DNA of 64,000 bases, taken from NCBI RefSeq assembly GCF_027887165.1, contig NC_077231.1, positions 188,918,834-188,982,833 on the forward strand, in the 5' to 3' direction. The stretch comes from Monodelphis domestica. Lineage: Eukaryota; Chordata; Mammalia; Didelphimorphia; Didelphidae. Every line of letters starts with the position of its first letter. Position 1 is the first letter of the stretch. Below are positions 45,589 to 56,790 of this stretch, in pieces. The position numbers were made by a program, and so were the translations under genes. The notes under the pieces were generated by a model. That model was not told the origin of the DNA and did not search any database. It saw only the letters and a program-made list of their open reading frames with translations.

Positions 45589-45641
45589 TATATATATATA
45601 TATATACATACATATATATATATATGTATGTATATATACTC
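45589..45641. repeat. TA/CA simple repeat
   Basis: Alternating TA runs with ATACAT interruptions. Confidence 0.9.
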
Positions 45642-46735
45642 TTTGAACCAATTCTAATAAGAATGAGGTTTAAGCATTTCCACTCTTCATCCCTCTTCAC
45701 AGAAAAATTTCCTCATTTTCCCTCTCCCTTTCCCTTTCTCCCTTTGCATACTTTTTTGCCTCTTCATTTTTTTAGATCATCTTAACATAGTTGGCACACT
45801 CTGTCTATGTAACATTCTTCTAAATGCCTTTTTAATGATAAAGTTCTTAAGAATTATAAGTATCATCTTCCCATATAAGAATATCAACAGTTTCACTTTA
45901 TTGCATCTCATATGATTTTCTTTCATGTTTACATTTTTATACTTCTCTTGAGTCCTTAGAACATCTAATTTTATGTTCAGCTCTTGTCTTTTCATCAGGA
46001 ATGCTTGAAAATCTTCTATTTCATTAAAAAAAAGAACATTCCCCCCCACAGAAGGTTATACTCAGTTTTTCTGAATAGGTTATTTTGTTGTAATCTAACC
46101 TCCTTTGCCTTCAGGAATATCATATGCAAGCCCTCCATTCCTTTATCATGGAAGCTACTAAATCTTGTCTGATCCTTACTATAGCTCCACCTTTTTAAAA
46201 TTATTTTGTTTTTGTTTTTGGCAGCCTGCAGTATTTTCTCATTTACCTGAGAGCTCTGACCAAGAATTTTCATTTTGGAATCTTTTTTCAGGACATTACT
46301 TAAGGATTACCATCTGGATCTAAAATATCAGAGCAATTTTCATTCATAATTATTTTAGATATGTCCAGGCTTTTGCTGATCAAAGCTATCCAATAGTCAA
46401 ACCGTTCTTAAATTGTTTCTCTTCCATCTGTTTTCCAGGTCACTTTTTTCTATCTTTTAATCTTTTGACTTGTTTTTTATTATTTCTTAATGTCTCTTTG
46501 AATCATCAGCTTCTAATTGCTCAATTATAATTTTAGGAAATTATTTTTCTTCAGTGAGCTTTTGTATCTCTTCTTCAATTTGGCCAATTATTCTTTTTAG
46601 AAAGTCCTTTTTTTTCAGTGATTTTGTGTGCCTCTTTTATCATTGTGCTAGTTCTATATTTAAAAGTAGTATTTTCCTCAGTATTTTTGTGCCTTTTACC
46701 AAAGTGTTTTTTCTTGACTCTTCCCTCTAATAACT

Positions 46736-47290
46736 GTGTATGTGTTGTGCTATAAATTTTGCAAAGTACTTATATTCATTATCTTTTGTGATCCTTAGAA
46801 ACACTATCTGTGTGTAGTAATAGAATTATGAAAACTATTTTATGTAAAACAGAGATTTGAACCCTGGACTTCAATCCCCAGAAGTCCTCAGTACTTCCCA
46901 GAATTCCCTATAATCTCACCTGAGTCCTCACCTGAGTGTGAGAACATAATTTAGTATTAAAGGGCTCTCTGCCTCCCAAGCGCTCTCTTCTTCCACTTCT
47001 AGTCACACACATCTCTCTACTCAGCATGCAAGAGGTAGTAAGTGAATGTGAATGGGCTAATCAGTCCTAGGCATGTGCTTCTTATTTTGTATTTCTTTAT
47101 CCTTGGATTCGGATAATCTTTAATAAACCTCATTAAATTATATGTTAGTAGAGAAACTAATTTAATTTTTACAGTTATATATGAAGAAACCAAGATGGCA
47201 AGTGATTAAGTGACTTCCCCAGGCTCATATAATTAGGAAATGTCTATAAAATTGTATTTTAGTATGAAAAGATATTCCATAAATAAATTA
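46736..47290 (-). mobile_element. MIR/CORE-SINE, antisense, split by an LTR
   Basis: AAATTTTGCAAAGTACTTATA and TTCATTATCTTTTGTGATCC before the LTR, then TATATATGAAGAAACCAAGA, GTGATTAAGTGACTTCCCC and AGGCTCATATAATTAGGAAA after it. The two parts are adjacent modules of one SINE. Confidence 0.7.
46843..47173 (+). mobile_element. Solo LTR, same family as 245-571
   Basis: 331 bp starting TGTAAAACAG and ending TTTTTACA. It shares with the first copy a GAGATTTGAA opening, the CCCAGAATTCCCTA-like block, CTCACCTGAGTGTGAGAA, GTGAATGGGCT and CTTATTTTGTATTT. AATAAA at about 47,122 lies ~50 bp before the end and defines the plus orientation. It splits a MIR SINE. The target-site duplication is degraded (TTTA and GTTA). 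No internal viral genes. Confidence 0.8.
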
Positions 47291-47325
47291 TTTAGTAAAA
47301 ATAAAGTTCTCTATACTTTGTTGAG

Positions 47326-47543
47326 AAGCTTGGTGGTACAGTGGTTAATCCACTGGGCCTAGAGTTCAAACACTAGCTGTATAACATCAGACAAGTCACA
47401 AATCCTGCTTCAGCTTCCTCAATTATAAGAGGAATCGGAATAGGAACTATCTCCCAGGGTGATTGCAAAGATCAAATGAGATATTTATAAAGTACTTAGC
47501 ACAGTGCTTGGTATATAACAGGAGCTTAATAAATGTTTGTTTT
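47326..47543 (+). mobile_element. MIR SINE, near full length, sense
   Basis: GAGAAGCTTGGTGGTACAGTGG head, CTAGAGTTCAAACACTAGCTG (B-box region), CAAGTCACAAATCC, CTTCAGCTTCCTCAATTAT, GATTGCAAAGATCAAATGAG, and CTTAGCACAGTGCTTGGTAT with an AATAAATG end. All MIR modules are in order. Confidence 0.85.
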
Positions 47544-48541
47544 CATCTTTCACCTTTCCCTTTCCTTTTTCTCTTTCTTGAACAGGTTTGGGGAATAGAA
47601 AAAAGAGGACCAATACAATTTTATCAGTGTTGAAAACTAATAGTGTAGAGTCTATCTACTTTGATAAAGATTAGGAATGAGTAGAAACTTATAATATTAG
47701 AAAGTTGCTTGGTACACTGAATAGTTGTGACATTTTCATCATCTCCCAATTAGAATTTATTAGACATAAGACTTGAACTCAAGTCTTATTTCCTCCAAGG
47801 CTAGGACTCTCTACTGTCATATAATTTTTCAATTTATCCATTTAAAATTATTATAATCTCCATCTTCATTACCATCATTATTAATCTTCATTGTATGCAG
47901 CAACGAAACTGGTATTTGTTTTCTAAGGATCAGGAAGAAGGACTAGATGTATTATAAAATGAACTTTCTTTTGTCCTACTAAAAACCTACTTCAATTCCT
48001 CATTGTAGTATCAAGGTTGCCAAAAGTTCTACTAGAGAAATACAAGACATGGAAGGCTATTTCCAATGAGAAAATCTTCAAATATAGGTCTGACGATGGC
48101 CTAATTCCTATCTAGCTGAAGTTTAGAGAGACTCTTATGACTAACTCTGAAATGAAATGGACAAAATTATAGAAGGATCAAATGAGTTTATTTAGAGCAG
48201 GGGTTATTTTTCTTTGTCATTTGCAATCATATAATTTAGCAAGGTACTTTGTACTTAATTAGCACTTAAATGTTTCAAGCATTCATTTATTCATGATCTG
48301 CATCATTGAAGAAAGTACCTATCCAGGAAAAAGCAAAGAAAGAAAGAATCCTTAAAGTATGGAAATGTTTGTTCTATTCTGATTTATCCTCCTGTTAATA
48401 TATACCAATGAAATATATTTTCAGCTTTGAAGGCAGGGTATATAGCTATTCTTTTTGAAATTTAGGATTCAGCAAGATTGAGTGTTACCTACTCTAGTGT
48501 AATGGTGAAAATTTAGCTTTTTAAGATTGATGTAATATTGA
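47544..48541. other. Non-coding sequence without a recognised gene
   Basis: A weak CORE-SINE trace near 47,755-47,830. No credible gene. Confidence 0.5.
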
Positions 48542-48545
48542 ACAA

Positions 48546-49064
48546 TGGCCGCCAAGGAATTTACTTATGAAATTCCTAAAATGAAACACTCAAGTCAGAA
48601 TGGAGTTTATGGAGGCTTAATCACAATGGGAGTAGGGAAAGGAGAGGGAGAGAAGGAGAGAGGAGAAAAGGGAAGAGGGGCTACTCAACCTCTGACCAAG
48701 GCAGAGGGAGTTTTAGGCCCAAAGGGCCAAGGTGGAAAGAATCATTCCTTAACTCACGTGACCGATATGAAGGAAAGCTGTCTGCAAGCATCCTCCCTGT
48801 CTAAGCTCCTAACACCAACTGCCGTCTAGCTCTCTCCACAGGAAGTAAGCGAATTCCAGAGGCTGTTCCCTACCTCACTTCCTGTGTCTCACAATTGCCA
48901 ATGGTTGGCTCTAGCTTGGCTTAGGACAGCCCAGGTGGGCAGTTAGTTATTTCTGATTTGTCATTGACTAGCACATGCCTGTGTAGTGTGGGTGTGCACA
49001 ATTTTTGGGTGCTATACCAAGATGGAGACTTTTAAAATTCACACTAGCACCCTTATTTTCAGCA
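48546..49064 (-). mobile_element. Solo LTR of an endogenous retrovirus, antisense
   Basis: 519 bp. On the minus strand it starts TGCTGAAAATAAGGGTGCTA and ends GGCGGCCA, a TG...CA element. ACAA flanks both sides (48,542-48,545 and 49,065-49,068), a 4-bp target-site duplication. GC-rich and purine-biased blocks are typical of an LTR. The orientation call (minus) rests on recollection of marsupial LTR ends and is less certain. The 94-codon plus frame from 48,545 lies wholly in the LTR and is not a gene. Confidence 0.75.
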
Positions 49065-49068
49065 ACAA

Positions 49069-49499
49069 TAGTTCTTATCTAAAGAGGATTATTATCATAC
49101 ATATTCTTTCCTTTCCTTCTAATATTTAAGTAATTTTCAGGTTATTTTATTCTTATATGCTTGTGCACTGAAAATTTTTTTCTGGGTAGAGTTATTAAGT
49201 AAAGATATCTCTCCTTAACTTATTTTGAGTCTAAAACAAGGTTTTTGTTATTTTTGTTGTTGTTTATTTTAATTTATTCACAGTCTAAGTAAAAACAAGG
49301 TTAAGAAATCTGGTAAATTAGTTTTTTCTCTTTTTGGGTGCTCCATAAATTTAGAAACCATTCATTAAATAATATCAGTTCATGAATCAACTGTCCCCTT
49401 TTCATTTTTTATGCTTTATAATAAAGGAAACACTGAGATCTATGTCTATAAATTTTTAGAAAAACTATCTGACTACTTAAATAATTCCATATCAGAATA
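49069..49499. other. Non-coding sequence, possibly old L1
   Basis: AT-rich with L1-like flavour but no solid match. Confidence 0.4.
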
Positions 49500-49975
49500 A
49501 GAAATTTAACAAGGCATTAAGGAACTTCCTAAGAAAAAATCCCTATGGTTAGATAGATTCACAAGTGAATTCTATTAAACAATTAAAGAACAATTAATTC
49601 CAATACTCTACAAACTATTTGACAAAATGAGCAAAGAAGGAACCTTACCAAATTCTTTTTCATAAACAATATGGTACTGATTCCTAAGCCAGGAAGATCA
49701 AAAACAGACAAAGAAAACTAATGACCAAACTCCCTAATGAATATAGATGCAAAAATCTTAAATAAAATACTAGCAAAGAGACGACAGCAAGTTATGTCAA
49801 GGATTATTCACTATGACCCAGTGGGATTTATACCAGGAATGCAAGGTTGATTTAATATTAGGAAAACCATTCACATAGCAATTAACAAAAAATCACATAG
49901 TTATCTCAATAGAGATAGGAAAATCCTTTGACAATATAAAACACCCATTCCTATTGAAAAAATTAGAAAGTATTT
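49500..49975 (+). mobile_element. L1 ORF2 fragment upstream of and into RT, sense
   Basis: Homologous to 1,585-1,790 and 3,010-3,450. TTCACAAGTGAATTCTATTA, CCAATACTCTACAAACTATT, ATTATTCACTATGACCCAGTGG and a degraded CTCAATAGAGATAGGAAAATCC block (the RT Asp motif region). It breaks off near 49,975 inside the RT domain. Confidence 0.85.
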
Positions 49976-50029
49976 TCTCCTTGACTTGGTGGCTATTGAA
50001 TTAAGCTATTACAATCCTGTACATTGTCA

Positions 50030-50140
50030 TTTTAGGATTTCTTTCTGGAGGTGATTTGTGAATTCTTTCAAGTTCAATTTTATTTTCTTGTTTGAGGATC
50101 TCTGGGCAATTATTTTTGATAATTTCTTGTAAAATCAGAA
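50030..50140 (-). mobile_element. L1 ORF1 fragment, antisense
   Basis: Reverse complement of the ORF1 RRM segment found in sense at 50,335-50,445. The shared core is GAAAATAAAATTGAA followed by a TTGAAAGAATTCACA-type block. Confidence 0.8.
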
Positions 50141-50144
50141 TTGA

Positions 50145-50512
50145 CTATCTAGAAACTAATAATTTCATGAGAAGTCCAAAAAAAATAATAAAGCAGAATC
50201 AAAGGAATGAAAAAAACAGAGGTAAGCATGAAATATATTATTGAAAAAACAATTGACCTAGAAAATAGATCTAGGAGAGACAATTTGAGAATTATTGCAC
50301 TACCTGAAAGCCACAATCAAGAAAAACTCTTGGACATTATATTGTTAGAAATTATTAAAGGTAACTGCCTGGAGATCCTTGAACAAGAAAATAAAATTGA
50401 AATTGAAAGAATTCACAGATCACTTGCAGAAAGAAATCCTCAAATGACAACTTTCAAAACTGGTTACAAGATAAAGGGGATAGGGGATGGGAATGGGGTG
50501 AATCAAGACTGA
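50145..50512 (+). pseudogene. L1 ORF1p RRM fragment, sense
   Basis: An open frame from 50,207 encodes LENRSRRDNLRIIALPES near residues 23-40 and IERIHRSLAERNPQ near 67-80, both hallmark ORF1 blocks equivalent to ENRGRRDNLRI and ERVHR of the L1 at 12.4-12.9 kb. The frame then leaves L1 sequence near 50,470. It lacks the coiled coil and most of the C-terminal domain. It lies between two antisense ORF1 fragments. Confidence 0.88.
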
Positions 50513-50764
50513 GGTAATTCATTGGATTGGAGTTATAAGGGATGATCTGTGGAATTCAAAGAATGTTTGGATTAGGTAACACCCAAAGCTTATCAAGGTG
50601 GAACTGGGAGATGCATATCTGTTAAAAGAGGATGCAGGGGGAAAGTCCAAAGGGAAGAAAGAGATTTCCTATGTCTGTTTGACCTAGAACACTTTTGAAA
50701 TTTGGGGTGTCTAGAGAAAACCCTGGGTCTCATGACAAAATGATACCTAGGCTTTATTTTTTTA

Positions 50765-51150
50765 TATAATGGCCTTCAGGTACTCCAATAACTCTTAGTT
50801 TATCTCTCCTGAATCTATTTCCAGGTCAGTTGATTTTCAATGAAACATTTTATATTTTCTTCTATTTTTTTCTTCTTTTGATTTTGACATTTTTCTTGAT
50901 GTCTCATGAATACATTAGTTTCTATTTGCCCAGTTTTAATTTGTTAAGAATTATTTTATTCTGTGAGCTTTTGGACCTTCTTTACCATTTGGCCAATTCT
51001 ACTTTTTAAGCTGTCATTTTCTCCTTGCATTACTTTTATTACTCCTCTTCTTTTTTCTTCTACTTCTCTTATTTGATTTTTAAAATTCCTTTTTGAACTC
51101 TTCCATAGCCTGAGATAAATTCCCATTTTTCTTTGAAATAACATAAATAA
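50765..51150 (-). mobile_element. L1 ORF1 N-terminal half, antisense
   Basis: The minus frame at 50,956-51,144 is Lys/Glu-rich coiled coil with ENDSLKSRIGQM. Further left the antisense of the RRM opening remains (CTCTCCTGAATCTATTTCCAG near 50,805). Stops break it. Confidence 0.75.
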
Positions 51151-52045
51151 ACCTCTATAATGGTCAGGCCTAAAATAAAGAGGATTTTTGAGGTTTTTAT
51201 TTTGATTGGAAATTCCTAATTTAGTAAAATTTATGTTGAATAATATTACTTATTAGTAATATTTCTATATGAAATCATTTTCTTAAACCCAAAGTTTTCA
51301 AAGTTAGGCAGAAGTATTTCAGTTTCTAAAGTTAAAGTAATTTACTCCTTAGCTTCAGGTCATCAAACTTGGGTAAGAGTTTTTGTCTTTTGTTAAAGGT
51401 TTTGAAAGATTAAAGACTTTTTTGTCTGCAAACAAGAATGCTCACCCTAAGGCAGTTGACAGAAAGGTTGGTCAGCCACAAACTTTCAAGTCAGTCAGAA
51501 CTTTCACCAACCTGAAAAATAGCATGCCCTCCTCTCCTGTGATGAAGTAATGAGGGATGAGTTGAGCTCTCTAATCCCACCTTTTCCTTCAAAATGTCCA
51601 CCAACAGGAAGAGCAGGTACAAAGGACAAATTGTCAGGTCAGTCAGAAAGAAGATCCACTTCCCTATTAAAAAGATGGTCAAGTTTTACAGAACATCTTT
51701 TGTGCTTGAGGTAGACACAAAGGACTCATCTTTTGTTAATAGATTGCATATCCCTAGTAATAAATAATGTTATTCTTGTGGAAATGACCTCACATTATGT
51801 ATTGGTTAAAATTAGAAGTACTACATTAAAAAGGCAGGAATATAAATGAACTGGATTATTATCTCAGTTCTCTTAGCTTCTGTCTTATTCTAACTTTATT
51901 TGCATAGCAATCAGAGGATGTTGAGAGTGAAATTCAACTGTCAAATTCCCAATTTCAATGCCATTTGAGTTACTGAAATAGGTTTTGAGGTCAGAAAGGT
52001 ATCAATCAGTGATGTTACAGAAATTTTAAGGAATTTCTTAACCAT
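51151..52045. other. Non-coding sequence without a recognised gene
   Basis: No recognisable repeat or gene. Confidence 0.5.
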
Positions 52046-52047
52046 AA

Positions 52048-52110
52048 GTGATATATATATATATATATATATAATATATATATATATTATATACATATAT
52101 AATATATATC
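52048..52110. repeat. TA-rich simple repeat, palindromic
   Basis: Long alternating TA tract with ATAATATAT and TATTATATA interruptions. Cruciform-prone. Confidence 0.9.
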
Positions 52111-52246
52111 AGGCAATGGAATTTAAATCAGCAACAGACACGATAGTTTAAAAAATTAATTTTGTCATGACCCTAAAATCAGTTTTCATTCACTGTTTCC
52201 TGTCTAGGATTTATGACTGTAAGATAGACAGACAGATAGATAAATG

Positions 52247-52248
<2 letters not shown>

Positions 52249-52302
<54 letters not shown>
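52249..52302. repeat. GATA microsatellite
   Basis: About 13 uninterrupted GATA units, with GACA and GGAT variants on each side. Confidence 0.95.
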
Positions 52303-52303
<1 letters not shown>

Positions 52304-52994
52304 TTGGATAAATGGATGGAGAGAGACAAACAGAGAGATGAGATAAGATAAATGAATAAATGTTTGTTGTTTTTTTAATTTTGGTACCACACCTTTCCTT
52401 GTTAGGCAGAAGTTTCTATCCATTGCATGCTACCATCTGACAGTGGTTTATACAATAGCTATCTCTGAGGGGTTTAGGTATCTCTTAATGAGAATATGGC
52501 TCTAGAGATAATTTTGGTAACTAGAAAACAGTAGGAAATAAATATCAGCCTTTTTAAATGAAAAGTAGAGCTGTGAAATATTAAGCCCCAAAATGGCATG
52601 ACCAGGAAAGTGAACACTAAACAGATAATAAATGATGCAACATCTAGAAGATAGCAAGAGAATAGCATATGGCAACATTGCAGGATACCAGCTTCTCTAT
52701 CACCATAGAGATGAATTGCCCAAGCCTGTATATGCCCAGCTGATGAGTATGTCCTCTACATGAAGGAAATTCTAGAAACAATAATTACTAAAGTATTTGA
52801 TGTGTGTAATCGGAACACTTACTATATGTTCCCTATTTGTGTGCTCTCTGTTCCTGTTATCTGCTACCTTTTCTCTAGATGTCTGCTTTTCTCCACTGGC
52901 AATGTATAAACCATCGGGACAATAGACTCCATGTATATGTGATTGGGTGGGTTTAAGAGGCATTTTCTTTTTGCAATATTTTTAAAATATCTTT
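52303..52994. other. Non-coding sequence without a recognised gene
   Basis: No credible gene or repeat identified. Confidence 0.5.
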
Positions 52995-53850
52995 TTGTTT
53001 TACTCTGAGGTACCACCTCATACCTAGAAGACTGGCCAATATGGCAGCAAAGGAAAGTGACAAATGTTGGAGGGGATTGGCAAAATTGGGACTCTAATAC
53101 ATTGCTGATGGAGTTGTGAATTGATCCTACTATTCTGAAAGGCAATTTACAATTATTCCCAAAGGGCTTTAAAAGACTGTCTGCCCTTCAATCCAGCCTT
53201 AGCACTGCTGGGTTTATACCCCAAATAGATGATAAGGAAAAAGACCTGTACAAGAATACTCATAGCAGCACTCTTTGTGGTGGCAAAAAATTGGGAAAGG
53301 AGGGGATGCCCATTGATTGGGGAACAGCTGAAAAAATTGTGCTGAGGGTGATGGAATATTATTCTGCTGAAAGTTATAAAGAAATATACAGGAATTCCAT
53401 GTGAACTGGAACAACCTCCAGGAATTAATACAGAGTGAAAGGAGGAGAACCAGGAGAACATTATACACAGAGACAGATACACTGTGGTACAATTGAATGT
53501 AATGAACTCCTCTACTAGCAGCAAAGCAATGATCCAGGACAATTCAGAGGAATTTATGAGATAGAACTCTATTGACATCCAGAGAAAGAACTGTGAAAGC
53601 AGAAATGCATTAGAAAAAGATATGATTGATCACATAGTTGAATGGGGGTGTGATTAGGATTATGGCATCAAAAGATCCCTCTACTGCAAATATGAATAAC
53701 ATGGAAATAGGTTTTGAACAATGATACACGTATAGTCCATTAGACCTACTTGTTGGGTTCCGGATGGGGGAGAAGGGATCTGGGGTATGGGAGGAATCAT
53801 AAGTCATGTAACCATAGAAAAAATATTCTAAATAAAAATTTTAAAAATAT
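52995..53850 (+). mobile_element. 5'-truncated L1 3' end
   Basis: Starts in the ORF2 C-terminal end (TACCACCTCATACCTAGAAG) and includes CACTGCTGGGTTTATACCCC, GAATACTCATAGCAGCACTC and GATACACTGTGGTACAATTG, ending in A-rich sequence near 53,850. It is among the better preserved L1 3' ends. AAAATATCTTT before it (52,983-52,993) and AAAATATATCTTT after it suggest a target-site duplication with a small change. Minus frames of up to 141 codons are reverse-strand shadows of this L1. Confidence 0.88.
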
Positions 53851-56101
53851 ATCTTTCATTTTGAACTGATCTGTATTTTGGTTAAGGGAACAAACATATC
53901 AGTGGAGGTTTATAAGCTATGGTTTTCAGTAAGTTCAAACCCAGAGAGGTATTTGAATCTGTGGTGGAATTTCTGGAGAGATACTCCTTGTGTGGGTATG
54001 AAAGGAGTAGATGTACTCTAAGAGTCAAAAGAAGAAATATAGCATCAGAAGTTGCTGGAGTTCTGGCTGGATCCTAATGACTTAATACACCTTTACACTA
54101 TAGCTTGACATTTTGATCACAATTTCAAAACATATATTAAAAAATTCTGGAAAAGACCAGTAAATTTTTTTAAAGACAGATACAGGGAAGTAGTTGATCC
54201 CAGCAACTAACTTTAAATCCATTTTTTTGTACTTGTCGCAAAATAGCTCTGAGGGTTCCTGCTGAGATAAAGCTGTTTTCTTCCCACAGTGTATTGGCAG
54301 TACAAGATTTAACTTATTTATTGAATGTATTCATGTTTTACTAGAATGCTACTGTTCTTTAGTGAACTATCTTTAAAGCTTACTTCATGTTCAAATGCAA
54401 TCATTTTATGATAATATCAGGTTAGAATTATTTCTCTAAGAATGTCTCAAGTTATAATGTAGGTCAATGGGAAATAATATTTGAATTATAACTTGATTTA
54501 CCAATGAATTTTTAAGAAAGCATATATTATTTACAATGAGATTAGTCAGCATTATTTATCCAAATTTATATTATTATAAGTGTAATTTAATTATAATGTG
54601 AAAATTATGGTTCTATTTATTTGGCATTGAAATAATTGACATTACAAATCAGCCTTAGGTTAATGGAATACTAAGTTTTAAAATGCTTTTTTCTGCTTCT
54701 CTACAATCTATCCTTATTTGTTCATTTTTAGAATTGCAGAAGAACCTTTATCTGCAGCATTGTGCTACCACAGCAGGTGGGAGTTCAACCTACTCATAGT
54801 CTACATTTGTTTAGCATTTAAAGCTCAGCTGCAGAGTTCAATGTATTTGGTAATGAAGTTTCTCTTTATGTCCACAGAATAGAAAATACCTACCAAGACA
54901 GACTTAGTAATGACATGAATTAAGAGAGACACGACTAGTTAATAATACCATTGGAGACAATTATAGAATTAACACACATACTGACAAATCCATTACTAGC
55001 AAATCAAAAGAGATGAACAAAGAATTGTGCACTTTTTCATGCAGGTAAGAAAAATTTTAACACAGAAATTACTAGTTACACAACCTTGTCAACTAGACCA
55101 CAAGAGCAATTGCCAAGTCTATTTATAGTAAAGGAAGGCCAAATGTGAATGGATGAATGAATGATTAATCACTTGCTACTTGTAACTTTTCAGTGGATTG
55201 AAGGTAATAGTATATATGACTGCTCTTGATCCCACATGGATATTAATTAGTACATTAATGAGCTCAAATTTCTATCATTCTTCATATAAAAGGGCTTTTT
55301 AAAGCAATATATTCCCTAGTTTGCTGGGTTTGTTTTTTATTATTATAAACGGTCAAGAATGAGACAATATTAGCTCTTCCATGAAGAATATGCTCAATAT
55401 TTCTGAATACCTTGAATCATAAAATAGTAGAATCCAAGGGTTAGATGGACTATGTCTGCCTGAAGCATGAAATACTTCTGCTTAGGCTTTTAATATGTCT
55501 GCATATTTCAAATTGCATGGAAAAATGAGCATACCCCAGGGATATTCATGAAATGCAAAGCAAGTCAAAAGCATGTTTGGTGGTCAAACTACAAGGAATT
55601 CAAATAGTCTCATACTACAAGGAGACGTGATTGGAGGGAGTGCTACATTCAGAAATTCCCAGATTCTTTGGAGTTTGAAATATAGCTTTTCTAACAAATT
55701 TTTCACATTATTGACAGCTTTTAAGTATTCTGCATCTAAGTGATTTTGAACTTTCTCTTGTATAATAGAAATTTCTGTTTATGAACAGAAAAAGAAGCAA
55801 GTCATAAAAAAGGAAAAGTATATCTTCTTTATGCCATCTCCCTAGCATAGCCTCTTGAAATAGCCAGGCTCCCACTCAGCTAAAGCAGGGTTGAATAGAC
55901 CTAGCAGGGTGCTGGCTAAAATCTCTAGTCCTCATTTCCTGCTGCCCTGGATAGACAAGAAAGCATATGATAGCTTTAAAGTGAAATTCAAGAATGTGTG
56001 TACATTACTTTTACCTTACAGCAAAAATTCAGCATGTCACATAAGTAAATTGAATTGTGCAATCTAGGTACTAAAATCCTCAAAATTACAGAATAACAAT
56101 A
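53851..56101. other. Non-coding sequence without a recognised gene
   Basis: The longest stretch with no recognised repeat. No frame above ~70 codons, no exon-like features, no RNA gene seen. Confidence 0.55.
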
Positions 56102-56790
56102 TAAAAGGTCTAAGAACCATTAGAGGCCATCTAGTACAATTTAGACATGAAAGAAATATTTACTATAACATTTTCAACATGTGGTTATCAGATTCTCTTG
56201 GGAAACTTCCAGGAGGAAGGCAGTTCATTTCAACATTTTTTTGCATACCTCTATCATTTGTTTATAAGGTTGTTTTTTTGTTTGTTTGTTTGTTTGTTTT
56301 TCTTTTTCTCCTGAAGTCACACTAAAATTTATCTCTTTGTAACTTATTTTTCTGGTATGACAGCCCTTTGAATACTTAAAGTCAAGTATGCCAACTCTTA
56401 CCCTTTATCTTATCAATTCTAGACTAAATGCTATCAGTTTCTTCAACTGCTCCTTTTATGTCAGGAACTCAAAGCCCTTCAATATCCTGGTTGTCTTTCT
56501 CTGGACACTTTGCAGCTGATCAATGTCCATCTCAAATTGTGGCACCCAGAAGTTTACTCAATCTCTCAGATGAGGTTTGATGAGTGCAGAGAGCAATGAA
56601 ATTCTTACCTATTTCTGAAAGCTCTACCTTTCTTAACACAACCCTGATTACATTAGTTTTTTGCCTGATGCATCACACACTAGTTATTCATAAGGAGCTT
56701 TCAATGTATTAAAGCCCACAGAGTATTTTCAGAACAGCATATATCTAACCAAGCTTCTCCCATCTTGAATTTGTGAAGTACAAGTTGATC
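56102..56790 (-). mobile_element. L3/CR1-clade LINE 3' region, antisense
   Basis: CATTAGAGGCCATCTAGTAC, TTTCTCTGGACACTTTGCAG, AAATTGTGGCACCCAGAAGT, AGATGAGGTTTGATGAGTGC and CCTGATTACATTAG follow the antisense L3 order. A TTTG repeat lies at 56,270-56,301. Related to 17.5-18.8 kb. Confidence 0.8.

Larger units (their letters stand above)
43695..46735 (-). mobile_element. Old L1 LINE, antisense, 3' end to ORF1, interrupted by LTR
   Basis: Minus-strand order from the right: ORF1 (about 46,600-45,960, including the antisense of the RRM opening near 46,420), an endonuclease-region remnant (about 45,500-45,180), ORF2 C-terminal and 3' UTR sequence (45,130-44,920 and 44,100-43,695). RT is absent. 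The LTR at 44,107-44,902 sits where several hundred bases of 3' UTR are missing compared with 28,540-29,040. No frame above ~90 codons survives. A TA/CA microsatellite lies at 45,589-45,641. Confidence 0.75.

Noticed and set aside
52249..52302. CRISPR-like regular repeat
   Set aside because: Plain GATA microsatellite without spacers, in vertebrate DNA.
53153..53578. 141-codon minus frame
   Set aside because: Antisense of an L1 3' end; a second minus frame overlaps it in another phase.
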